Shown piece after piece: positions 1 through 7,556 of a stretch of DNA of 64,000 nucleotides. The notes under the pieces are model-generated. The model ran no database searches and was not told where the DNA came from. It saw nothing but the letters and a program-made list of their open reading frames with translations. The translations under genes and the position numbers were made by a program. The stretch comes from Mannheimia granulomatis. Its GTDB lineage: Bacteria > Pseudomonadota > Gammaproteobacteria > Enterobacterales > Pasteurellaceae. Position 1 is the first letter of the stretch, and the number at the start of each line of letters is the position of its first letter. The DNA lies in assembly GCF_013377255.1 (NCBI RefSeq), contig NZ_CP016614.1, positions 1,124,501 through 1,188,500 of the forward strand, given 5' to 3'.

Positions 1-709
1 GAGTTTTACTTATGAAGGCAAAGATGAAAAAGCGTTAAATCAGATCTCTTTTACTATTCCAAAAGGAAAAACGGTTGCATTAGTAGGGCGTTCAGGCTCG
101 GGTAAATCAACCATTGCTAAATTGTTGACCCGTTTTTATGATATTGATAGTGGTGAAATTTTATTAGATGGCATTAATATTCAAGATTACAGATTAAAAA
201 ACTTGCGTGAACATTGCTCGGTAGTTTCTCAGCAAGTACATCTGTTTAACGATACTATCGCGAATAATATTGCTTATGCTGCGACTGATAAATATAGTCG
301 TGAGCAAATTATCGCTGCGGCTAAAGCTGCTCATGCTATGGAATTTATTGAAAAATTAGACAATGGGCTAGATACTGTTATTGGCGAAAATGGAGCCAGT
401 TTATCCGGCGGTCAGCGCCAGCGTTTGGCGATTGCTCGAGCCTTATTACGTAATTCACCGGTATTGATACTTGATGAAGCAACTTCCGCATTGGATACCG
501 AATCGGAGCGAGCAATTCAATCAGCATTGGATACGTTACAAAAAGATCGCACAGTATTGGTGATCGCTCACCGTTTATCTACTATTGAAAAAGCGGATGA
601 AATTTTAGTTGTTGAGCAAGGCGATATTATTGAGCGTGGTAATCATGCTGATTTGCTGGCATTTGGTGGGGCTTATAAACAACTGCATAGCTTGCAGTTC
701 GGTGCTTAA
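1..709 (+). CDS. msbA: MsbA lipid A-core flippase, C-terminal part (gene starts before the window)
   Basis: ATP-binding half of the inner-membrane ABC exporter that flips lipid A-core to the periplasmic leaflet. The reading frame is open from base 2, so only the nucleotide-binding domain (about 235 residues of a protein usually near 580) is present. Visible motifs in order: Walker A GRSGSGKST, Q-loop VVSQQVHLF, signature LSGGQRQR, Walker B VLILDEATSALD and the H-loop IAHRLS. The internal ATG at 122 is not the start, because the Walker A motif lies upstream of it in the same frame. The name MsbA rather than another exporter rests on the sequence style (FNDTIANNIAY, HADLLAFGGAYKQLHSLQF); the membrane half that would confirm it is outside the window. 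The gene ends at an uptake-signal hairpin. Confidence 0.85.
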   Translation, partial: SFTYEGKDEKALNQISFTIPKGKTVALVGRSGSGKSTIAKLLTRFYDIDSGEILLDGINIQDYRLKNLREHCSVVSQQVHLFNDTIANNIAYAATDKYSREQIIAAAKAAHAMEFIEKLDNGLDTVIGENGASLSGGQRQRLAIARALLRNSPVLILDEATSALDTESERAIQSALDTLQKDRTVLVIAHRLSTIEKADEILVVEQGDIIERGNHADLLAFGGAYKQLHSLQFGA

Positions 710-723
710 TTAATTTTAATATC

Positions 724-781
724 GCAAGCGGTTATTTTTATCTGAAAAATTGCAAAATTTATTGAAAATAAGACCGCTTGT
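724..781. terminator. Inverted uptake-signal pair forming a hairpin after msbA
   Basis: CAAGCGGT at 725-732 pairs with ACCGCTTG at 773-780. The stem continues, after a 2-nt bulge, with TATTTT (733-738) against AAAATA (765-770). The right copy is the full 10-mer GACCGCTTGT. It sits between msbA and lolB and is followed by a T-rich run (TTGTTTTA), so it probably ends msbA transcripts; this role is inferred. Confidence 0.6.
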
Positions 782-802
782 TGTTTTATATTTGAGAATA
801 CT

Positions 803-1435
803 ATGAAAAAAATCACAAAATTATTATCGTTAAGTGCAATGTTGATGTTAACTGCTTGTAATTCGGTTTTAGATGCGCCGACGGAAGTACAAACACCAAC
901 GGTGCAAATTGCTCATGATGATCCAAAGTGGCAGCAACATTTGGCTCAGTTGGCTAAAATTCAAAGCTATAAAGCAAGTGGGCAGTTTGGCTATATTTCT
1001 CCGGAAGAGCGTTTTTCTTCGCACTTTAAGTGGCAATATGATAATCCTATTCATTTTGGCTTAGAGCTTTCCTCAAATCTCTCAAGTAAATCCATGAAAT
1101 TACAGCGTACCAAACGGGGTTTAACGGTGTCTGATAGTGAAGGAAATTCAAGTTCGGATCGTGATATCGATGCGTTAATGCAAGAGATTATCGGCGTGTC
1201 TTTCCCAATCGACCAGTTCGCCTATTGGGTAAAAGGACAACCGGAAAAAGAGGGAAATTATGTGGTGAATGAAAAGCGTCAGCTTTCACAATTTAGTTAT
1301 CCACTAAACGGTACAGTTTGGAAAGCCAGCTATGTGGAATATCATGAAGATCGTGTGCCGAATTTACCAAAGCTGATTGTACTGGAAAACGGTACCCAAA
1401 CGTTGAAAATCCGTATTGAGAAATGGGCTTATTAA
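803..1435 (+). CDS. lolB: Outer-membrane lipoprotein receptor LolB
   Basis: LolB takes lipoproteins from the periplasmic carrier LolA and inserts them into the inner leaflet of the outer membrane. The 210-residue product starts with a lipoprotein signal peptide (KK, hydrophobic stretch, lipobox LTAC with Cys19). The mature part has the expected LolB features: KIQSYKASGQFGYISPEERFSSHFKWQ and a tail ending PKLIVLENGTQTLKIRIEKW, typical of the beta-barrel fold. Length is usual for the family. The stop codon overlaps the ispE start (TAATG), so the two are translated together, and prs follows 15 bases after ispE. The order lolB-ispE-prs is the same as in E. coli. Confidence 0.93.
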   Translation: MKKITKLLSLSAMLMLTACNSVLDAPTEVQTPTVQIAHDDPKWQQHLAQLAKIQSYKASGQFGYISPEERFSSHFKWQYDNPIHFGLELSSNLSSKSMKLQRTKRGLTVSDSEGNSSSDRDIDALMQEIIGVSFPIDQFAYWVKGQPEKEGNYVVNEKRQLSQFSYPLNGTVWKASYVEYHEDRVPNLPKLIVLENGTQTLKIRIEKWAY

Positions 1436-2289
1436 TGACTAAAGTGATTTTACCGAGTCCGGCAAAATTAAATTTATTTTTATATATTACCGGCAAGCGT
1501 TTAGATGGCTATCACGAATTGCAAACCCTGTTCCAATTTTTGGATTTTGGGGATGAAATCGACATTGAAATCACAGACAATCCTGAAATTGAATTAACAA
1601 ACCAAGTGCAGGGTGTTGCAGTGGAGGATAATCTGATTTATCGAGCTGCAAAACTTTTGCAAAAAACAACCGCTTGTAGCAAAGGGGCAAGAATCGGTAT
1701 CCGTAAAAATTTGCCCATGGGTGGCGGTGTCGGTGGCGGGTCTTCCAATGCGGCAACTGTGCTAGTCGGGCTTAATCATTTATGGAAAACCGGGCTTTCA
1801 CTTGAACAGCTTGCGGAATTAGGGCTTTTATTAGGGGCTGATGTGCCTATTTTTGTGAGAGGCATTTCGGCATTTGCTGAAGGTGTTGGGGAGATTTTAA
1901 CGCCTTGTTCTCCCGAAGAAAAATGGTATGTAGTGATGAAGCCTGAAGTCTCGATTTCTACCGCTGTTGTTTTTAATGATCCTAATTTACCCAGAAATAC
2001 TGAAAAACGCACATTGACCGAATTACTCTCTTCAACCTGGGCAAACGATTGCGAAAAAGTTGTGCGTAATCAATATTCAGAGGTTGAAGATCTTATGCAA
2101 GAATTGTTACAATATGCACAGTTCAGGCTAACAGGCACAGGAGCTTGTATTTTTGCCGAATTTAGCTCTAAAGCCGAAGCAGAGCAGGTTTTTGCACATA
2201 AACCTCAACATATATTTGGGTTTGTAGCAAAAGGGCAAAATATTTCGCCATTACATCAAAAATTATATTCCAAATCTAACCATCATTAA
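1435..2289 (+). CDS. ispE: 4-diphosphocytidyl-2-C-methyl-D-erythritol kinase
   Basis: Phosphorylates CDP-ME in the MEP pathway of isoprenoid precursor synthesis (cytosolic, ATP-dependent). It is a GHMP-family kinase: the N-terminus has PSPAKLNLFLYITGKRLDGYHEL and the ATP loop LPMGGGVGGGSSNAA lies near residue 100. The C-terminus carries the TGTGACIF motif. The start is set at 1435 (MTKVILPSP), which overlaps the lolB stop; an in-frame ATG at 1423 would lie inside lolB and adds only MGLL. With this start the protein is 284 residues, normal for IspE. It is translationally coupled to lolB and probably cotranscribed with prs. An uptake signal lies inside the coding sequence at 1669-1677. Confidence 0.95.
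   Translation: MTKVILPSPAKLNLFLYITGKRLDGYHELQTLFQFLDFGDEIDIEITDNPEIELTNQVQGVAVEDNLIYRAAKLLQKTTACSKGARIGIRKNLPMGGGVGGGSSNAATVLVGLNHLWKTGLSLEQLAELGLLLGADVPIFVRGISAFAEGVGEILTPCSPEEKWYVVMKPEVSISTAVVFNDPNLPRNTEKRTLTELLSSTWANDCEKVVRNQYSEVEDLMQELLQYAQFRLTGTGACIFAEFSSKAEAEQVFAHKPQHIFGFVAKGQNISPLHQKLYSKSNHH
1669..1677 (-). repeat. DNA uptake signal (ACCGCTTGT) inside ispE
   Basis: Exact 9-base core on the minus strand, preceded by an A/T stretch containing TTTTGCAAAA, as in the extended motif. It encodes part of KTTACSKG in ispE, a loop that seems to tolerate the signal. Confidence 0.85.
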
Positions 2290-2304
2290 TCGAAGGATCA
2301 ATTC

Positions 2305-3255
2305 ATGTCAGATATTAAACTGTTTGCGGGAAACGCCACTCCGGAACTTGCTAATCGTATTGCAAAACATCTTTATACTTCTTTAGGAAATGCAATCGTT
2401 GGTCGTTTTAGTGATGGTGAAATTCAAGTGCAAATTAACGAAAATGTACGTGGGGGCGACATTTTCATCGTGCAATCAACTTGTGCACCGACTAATGATA
2501 ATTTAATGGAATTGATTGTTATGGTTGATGCCTTACGCCGTGCTTCAGCCGGTCGTATTACTGCGGTGATTCCTTATTTTGGCTATGCCCGTCAAGATCG
2601 TCGTGTGCGTTCAGCCCGTGTGCCGATTACCGCTAAAGTGATTGCGGATTTTTTATCAAGCGTAGGTGTTGATAGAGTATTGACCTGTGACTTACATGCT
2701 GAGCAAATCCAAGGTTTCTTCGATGTGCCGGTTGATAACGTTTTTGGCTCACCTGTGCTGATTGATGATATTTTGAAAAAGTCAGATTTAGTCAATCCTA
2801 TCGTTGTTTCTCCGGATATTGGCGGGGTAGTGCGTGCTCGTGCAGTGGCAAAATTGTTAAATGATACTGATATGGCAATTATTGATAAACGTCGTCCAAA
2901 AGCGAATGTTTCTCAAGTAATGCATATTATCGGTGATGTGGCTGATCGTGATTGTATTTTAGTTGATGATATGATTGATACCGGTGGTACTTTAGTGAAA
3001 GCGGCTGAAGCATTAAAAGAGCGTGGTGCTCGACGTGTGTTTGCTTATGCAACTCATGCTGTTTTCTCTGGCACAGCAGCTCAAAACTTAGCAAATCCTG
3101 CGTTGGATGAAGTTGTGGTAACAGATACTATTCCATTATCAAATGAGATTAAAGCATTGAATAAAGTTCGTGTTTTAACATTATCTGGAATGCTTGCTGA
3201 AGCTATTCGCCGTATTAGCAATGAAGAGTCAATTTCTGCTATGTTTGACGCATAA
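2305..3255 (+). CDS. prs: Ribose-phosphate pyrophosphokinase (PRPP synthase)
   Basis: Makes PRPP from ribose 5-phosphate and ATP, feeding purine, pyrimidine, NAD, histidine and tryptophan synthesis. The 316-residue protein is collinear with class I bacterial Prs (about 315). Visible signatures: FSDGEIQVQINENVRGGDIFIVQS, the ATP-binding flexible loop YARQDRRVR, CDLHAEQIQGFFD and the PRPP loop VDDMIDTGGTL. The start at 2305 follows GAAGGA with good spacing. It is the last gene of the lolB-ispE-prs cluster and is closed by the terminator just downstream. No PurR-like box was seen before it, unlike guaB in this window. Confidence 0.97.
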   Translation: MSDIKLFAGNATPELANRIAKHLYTSLGNAIVGRFSDGEIQVQINENVRGGDIFIVQSTCAPTNDNLMELIVMVDALRRASAGRITAVIPYFGYARQDRRVRSARVPITAKVIADFLSSVGVDRVLTCDLHAEQIQGFFDVPVDNVFGSPVLIDDILKKSDLVNPIVVSPDIGGVVRARAVAKLLNDTDMAIIDKRRPKANVSQVMHIIGDVADRDCILVDDMIDTGGTLVKAAEALKERGARRVFAYATHAVFSGTAAQNLANPALDEVVVTDTIPLSNEIKALNKVRVLTLSGMLAEAIRRISNEESISAMFDA

Positions 3256-3272
3256 ATTTATTTAATTAAGGA

Positions 3273-3298
3273 GCCCGGTCGAAAGATTGGGCTTTTTT
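3273..3298 (+). terminator. Rho-independent terminator after prs
   Basis: GCCCGGTC (3273-3280), loop GAAA, GATTGGGC (3285-3292), then six T. The stem has two G-U pairs. It separates prs from pyrD. Confidence 0.8.
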
Positions 3299-3331
3299 AT
3301 ATGTTAAATCTTTAGGTAAATATTATATTTT

Positions 3332-4348
3332 ATGTATTCTTTAATTCGAAAAGTGCTGTTTTCTCTTGATGCAGAAAATGCACATCAATTCTCAATTCAA
3401 GCTCTTTCTTTAATAGGGAAGTTGCCTTTCTCTTTGCTACCTGTTCCTAATAATCCGACAGAAGTAATGGGGCTAAAATTTAAAAATCCAATCGGCTTGG
3501 CAGCCGGGGCGGATAAAAATGGTGAGGCAATTGATGGTTTTGGTAAGTTAGGATTTGGCTTTGTCGAAGTGGGGACAGTTACGCCATTAGCACAGGATGG
3601 AAATCCAAAACCACGCCAATTCAGAGTTCTTGAGGCAGAGGGAATTATTAATCGTAATGGCTTTAATAATTATGGAGTAGATGTGCTTGTTGAGAATGTC
3701 AAGAAGTCACAGTATGACGGTATTTTAGGCATTAACATCGGTAAAAATGCCGTTACACCTATTGAGAAAAGTTGGGATGACTATCAAATTTGTTTACGAA
3801 AAGTATATGAATATGCCGATTATATTACAGTGAATATATCATCACCCAATACAAAAAATTTACGCAGTTTGCAATATGGTGAAGCCTTAGATGATTTACT
3901 GAAGAATTTAAAACAAGAACAAGCTCAACTTTCGCAAAAATTTACCAAATATAAACCGCTTGTATTAAAAATTGCCCCTGATCTGAATGATGAAGAGATT
4001 GATTCGGTCTCAGATAGTTTGCTTCGTCATCAAATTGATGGGGTAATAGCCGGGAATACTACGCTCTCTCGAGATACGATAGTAGGCCTTACACATGCCG
4101 AGCAGCAAGGCGGCTTAAGTGGTAAACCCTTAAATGAATTAAGCACCCGATTGATTTCAAGACTGTCACAGGAATTGAAGGGGAAGGTACCTATTATCGG
4201 TAGTGGAGGGATTCACTCTGTTGAAAGTGGTCAGGAGAAAATTGATGCAGGTGCGAGTTTATTGCAAGTCTATTCTGCAATGATTTATCAAGGACCATCT
4301 TTAATTCAGGCTCTTGCCAAAAATGTAAAGCTAATAAAAACCTTATAA
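3332..4348 (+). CDS. pyrD: Dihydroorotate dehydrogenase (quinone), class 2
   Basis: Oxidises dihydroorotate to orotate in UMP synthesis, passing electrons to membrane quinones. The 338-residue protein has the class 2 N-terminal amphipathic helix (MYSLIRKVLFSLDAENAHQFS) that docks on the inner membrane, then the FMN barrel: GLAAGADKNGEAIDGF, GFVEVGTVTP, the catalytic-serine region ISSPNTKNLRSLQYGE, IAGNTTLSR and the phosphate site IIGSGGIHS. Length equals that of E. coli PyrD. The gene stands alone between the prs terminator and a 405-base AT-rich gap. The uptake signal at 3955-3963 encodes YKPLV. Confidence 0.97.
   Translation: MYSLIRKVLFSLDAENAHQFSIQALSLIGKLPFSLLPVPNNPTEVMGLKFKNPIGLAAGADKNGEAIDGFGKLGFGFVEVGTVTPLAQDGNPKPRQFRVLEAEGIINRNGFNNYGVDVLVENVKKSQYDGILGINIGKNAVTPIEKSWDDYQICLRKVYEYADYITVNISSPNTKNLRSLQYGEALDDLLKNLKQEQAQLSQKFTKYKPLVLKIAPDLNDEEIDSVSDSLLRHQIDGVIAGNTTLSRDTIVGLTHAEQQGGLSGKPLNELSTRLISRLSQELKGKVPIIGSGGIHSVESGQEKIDAGASLLQVYSAMIYQGPSLIQALAKNVKLIKTL
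3955..3963 (-). repeat. DNA uptake signal inside pyrD
   Basis: ACCGCTTGT preceded by TTTCGCAAAAATTTACC, a fair match to the AT-rich extension seen at other copies in this window. Confidence 0.85.
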
Positions 4349-4753
4349 ATAGTGAGAAATACGCTACTTTAACTGAATTTAAGATAAGTTTTATTATCTA
4401 TTATCAGATAAAAACAGCATTTCTTGCTTTATTTTTAGCAAATTAAGTGTCATTTGCTCTAATTTACCTTTTAGCAAAAATAGACAAATTTAGCTATTTT
4501 TGTTATCTTGCACTGCAAATTTATCTACAAAATTTAAACAAATTTTATAAAACCAATAAAAAGTGTTTAAAAATCAAATAGATAATGTGTTTTTAAAAAT
4601 GATTTTAAGATTTTCTCAAATACATTTGAAGCTGAAATAATCGTTAAATAAAAAAATTTTTTTGGCAAAAATGGTCTAAAAATCATCAAACAAACAAAAA
4701 TTGTTAATATTTTGTTATTTATTACCTCAATCATCAATATAAGGAAGAATACT
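4349..4753 (+). promoter_or_regulatory. 405-base gap upstream of aceE with an ArcA-like repeat
   Basis: Very AT-rich, with no gene found in either direction. It should hold the aceE promoter. The clearest motif is the direct repeat GTTAATATTTTGTTA at 4703-4717, which matches 11 of 15 positions of the ArcA consensus GTTAATTAAATGTTA. ArcA represses the pyruvate dehydrogenase genes in E. coli, so the placement makes sense, but the region's base composition makes chance matches easy. No PdhR-like operator (AATTGGT...ACCAATT) was seen. A weak hairpin, TTATCT...AGATAA near 4390-4411, may end pyrD. Confidence 0.4.
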
Positions 4754-7411
4754 ATGTCAGAGAACTTGAAAAATGACGTAGATCCAATCGAAACTCAAGA
4801 TTGGTTAGAATCACTTGATTCATTAATTCGTGAAGAAGGCGTAGAACGAGCGCAATTTATCGTTGAACAAGTTATCAGCCAAGCTCGAGCTGGCGGTGTT
4901 GCATTGCCAACAGGTGTTACAACTGATTATGTGAATACGATTCCTGTTTCAGAACAGCCTGCCTACCCGGGTGATCATAAAATCGAACGTCGTATTCGTT
5001 CTGCTGTACGTTGGAACGCAATTGCATCGGTTTTACGTAGTCAGAAAAAAGATCTTGACTTAGGTGGTCATATTTCAACATTCCAATCGGCTGCAACGAT
5101 GTATGAAGTGTGTTTTAATCACTTCTTTAGAGCACCTACAGAAAAAGATGGCGGCGATTTAGTATTCTTCCAAGGTCACGCTGCCCCGGGTATGTATGGT
5201 CGTGCATTTTTAGAAGGACGTATTACAGCCGAACAAATGGATAATTTCCGTCAAGAGGCTTTTGTAGATGGTCTTTCTTCTTATCCTCACCCTAAATTAA
5301 TGCCTGAATTCTGGCAATTCTCAACAGTATCTATGGGTTTAGGTCCTGTTAATGCAATCTACCAAGCGCGTTTCTTAAAATATTTGGAAAACCGTGGGTT
5401 AAAAGATACTTCAGCTCAAAAAGTCTATGCATTTTTAGGCGATGGTGAGATGGATGAAATCGAATCTAAAGGTGCATTATCATTTGCAGGACGTGAAAAA
5501 TTAAATAACTTAATTTTCACTATCAGTTGTAACTTACAGCGTTTAGATGGCCCTGTAAACGGTAACGGTAAAATCGTTCAAGAATTGGAAGCACTATTTA
5601 CCGGTGCAGGTTGGGAAGTAATTAAAGTCTTATGGGGTAGCTCATGGGATAAATTATTTGCCAAGGATACTACAGGTAAATTAAGCCAATTAATGATGGA
5701 AGTTGTTGATGGTGACTACTTGACCTTTAAGTCTAAAAACGGTGCTTACGTTCGTGAACACTTCTTCGGTCGTTATCCTGAAACAGCGGCATTAGTGGCT
5801 GATATGACAGATGATGAGATCTGGGCATTACGTCGTGGAGCTCACGATTCTGAGAAACTTTATGCGGCTTATGCTAAAGCACAAAAATCAGATAAACCGG
5901 TTGTGATCTTAGCGCACCAAGTAAAAGGCTACCGTATTCCTGAGGCAGAAAGTAAAAATACCGCTCACCAATCGAAAAAAATGTCATTAGAAAGCTTAAA
6001 AGGCTTCCGTGACTACTTTGAATTACCATTAACAGATGAGCAAGTTGAAAACTTAGAATACGTGAAATTTGCAGAAGGTTCGGAAGAGCACAACTACTTA
6101 CACGGTAAACGTAAAGCATTAAACGGTTATGTGCCTGTACGTCAACCGAAATTTACAGTTGATTTCAAAGTGCCGGAGTTATCTGAGTTCCAAGCGTTAT
6201 TAGATGAGCAACCACGTGGCATTTCAACCACAATGGCATTCTCTCGTGTACTAAATACGCTATTAAAAGATAAAAATATCGGTAAACAAATTGTGCCAAT
6301 TATCGCTGATGAAGCTCGTACTTTTGGTATGGAAGGTTTATTCCGTCAAATCGGTATTTACAACCCACATGGTCAAAACTATGTGCCATCAGACCGTGAT
6401 TTAGTCGCTTACTACCGTGAAGCGACAGATGGTCAAGTATTACAAGAAGGTATCAACGAATTAGGCGCAACAGCATCTTGGGTTGCTGCAGCAACATCTT
6501 ACTCGGTAAGTAATCTTCCGATGATTCCATTCTTTATCTACTACTCAATGTTTGGTTTCCAACGTGTAGGCGATATGATGTGGTTAGCGGGTGACCAATT
6601 AGCACGTGGCTTTATGATCGGTGGTACCTCAGGTCGTACAACTTTAAACGGCGAAGGCTTACAACACGAAGATGGTCATAGCCATATTCAAGCAGGTGTA
6701 ATTCCTAACTGTGTCACTTACGATCCGGCATTCGCATTTGAGGTTGCAGTGATTGTTCAAGATGGTATCAACCGTATGTATGGTGAAAAACAAGAAGACA
6801 TCTTCTATTACATTACTACATTAAACGAAGTGACTGAACAGCCCGCAATGCCTGCAGGTGCAGAAGAGGGTATCCGTAAAGGTTTATATAAATTTGAAAC
6901 CGTTGAGGGTAAAGGAAAAGGTCACGTTCAATTATTAAGCTCTGGTGCGATTATGCGTCATGTGCGTGCAGCGGCACAAATTCTTGCGAACGAGTATGGT
7001 GTAACTGCAGATGTGTTCTCAGCACCATCATTCAACGAATTAGGTCGCGATGGTGCGGATGTGGCTCGTTGGAACTTATTACACCCAACTGAGACACAGC
7101 GTGTTCCTTATGTTGCACAAGTGTTGAAAGATTTACCAACCGTTGCTTCAACTGACTATATGAAACTTTACGCAGAGCAAATTCGTGCGTATGTACCAAG
7201 CAAACACTACCATGTATTAGGTACAGACGGTTTCGGGCGTTCAGACAGCCGTGCAAACTTACGTGAGCATTTTGAAGTAGATGAGCGTTATGTAGTTGTT
7301 GCAGCATTAACTCAATTAGCGAAAGAAGGCACAATTGAAACTAAAGTTGTTGCAGATGCTATCGCGAAATTTGGTTTAAATGTAGATCGTATTAACCCAT
7401 TATACGCATAA
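4754..7411 (+). CDS. aceE: Pyruvate dehydrogenase E1 component (homodimeric type)
   Basis: Thiamine-diphosphate enzyme that decarboxylates pyruvate and passes the acetyl group to the lipoyl arms of AceF. The 885-residue length fits the gamma-proteobacterial homodimeric E1 (887 in E. coli). The ThDP-binding stretch FLGDGEMDEIESKGALSFAGRE, with ISCNLQRLDGPVNGNGKI after it, lies near residues 225-280, and the transketolase-like half contains EARTFGMEGLFRQIGIY. The start is placed at 4754 (MSENLKNDVDPIETQDWLESL), after AAGGAAG; a TTG further upstream at 4712 would add an implausible AT-coded extension through the ribosome-binding site. aceF follows after a hairpin. Codon use is that of a highly expressed gene. 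Confidence 0.97.
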   Translation: MSENLKNDVDPIETQDWLESLDSLIREEGVERAQFIVEQVISQARAGGVALPTGVTTDYVNTIPVSEQPAYPGDHKIERRIRSAVRWNAIASVLRSQKKDLDLGGHISTFQSAATMYEVCFNHFFRAPTEKDGGDLVFFQGHAAPGMYGRAFLEGRITAEQMDNFRQEAFVDGLSSYPHPKLMPEFWQFSTVSMGLGPVNAIYQARFLKYLENRGLKDTSAQKVYAFLGDGEMDEIESKGALSFAGREKLNNLIFTISCNLQRLDGPVNGNGKIVQELEALFTGAGWEVIKVLWGSSWDKLFAKDTTGKLSQLMMEVVDGDYLTFKSKNGAYVREHFFGRYPETAALVADMTDDEIWALRRGAHDSEKLYAAYAKAQKSDKPVVILAHQVKGYRIPEAESKNTAHQSKKMSLESLKGFRDYFELPLTDEQVENLEYVKFAEGSEEHNYLHGKRKALNGYVPVRQPKFTVDFKVPELSEFQALLDEQPRGISTTMAFSRVLNTLLKDKNIGKQIVPIIADEARTFGMEGLFRQIGIYNPHGQNYVPSDRDLVAYYREATDGQVLQEGINELGATASWVAAATSYSVSNLPMIPFFIYYSMFGFQRVGDMMWLAGDQLARGFMIGGTSGRTTLNGEGLQHEDGHSHIQAGVIPNCVTYDPAFAFEVAVIVQDGINRMYGEKQEDIFYYITTLNEVTEQPAMPAGAEEGIRKGLYKFETVEGKGKGHVQLLSSGAIMRHVRAAAQILANEYGVTADVFSAPSFNELGRDGADVARWNLLHPTETQRVPYVAQVLKDLPTVASTDYMKLYAEQIRAYVPSKHYHVLGTDGFGRSDSRANLREHFEVDERYVVVAALTQLAKEGTIETKVVADAIAKFGLNVDRINPLYA

Positions 7412-7425
7412 TCAAAATATTCAAA

Positions 7426-7449
7426 GGTAGGGCATATAATTGCTCTACC
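7426..7449 (+). other. Hairpin in the aceE-aceF gap
   Basis: GGTAGGGCA (7426-7434), loop TATAAT, TGCTCTACC (7441-7449). The 9-bp stem has one G-U pair. No T-run follows, so it is more likely an mRNA-processing or stability element than a terminator. An imperfect uptake signal (AACCGCTTGC) lies 80 bases further on. Confidence 0.6.
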
Positions 7450-7556
7450 TAATAATGCATTAAATTTTCTGACGCATTAGTGTCTTTAGTATTGCGGTGG
7501 TTATGTGCAAAAAAATTGTAAAATTTAACCGCTTGCATAAAGAAAGGATTACCAAA

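Noticed and set aside
4712..4753. Upstream TTG start for aceE
   Set aside because: It would put the ribosome-binding site AAGGAAG inside the coding region and add an AT-coded tail not seen in AceE proteins.
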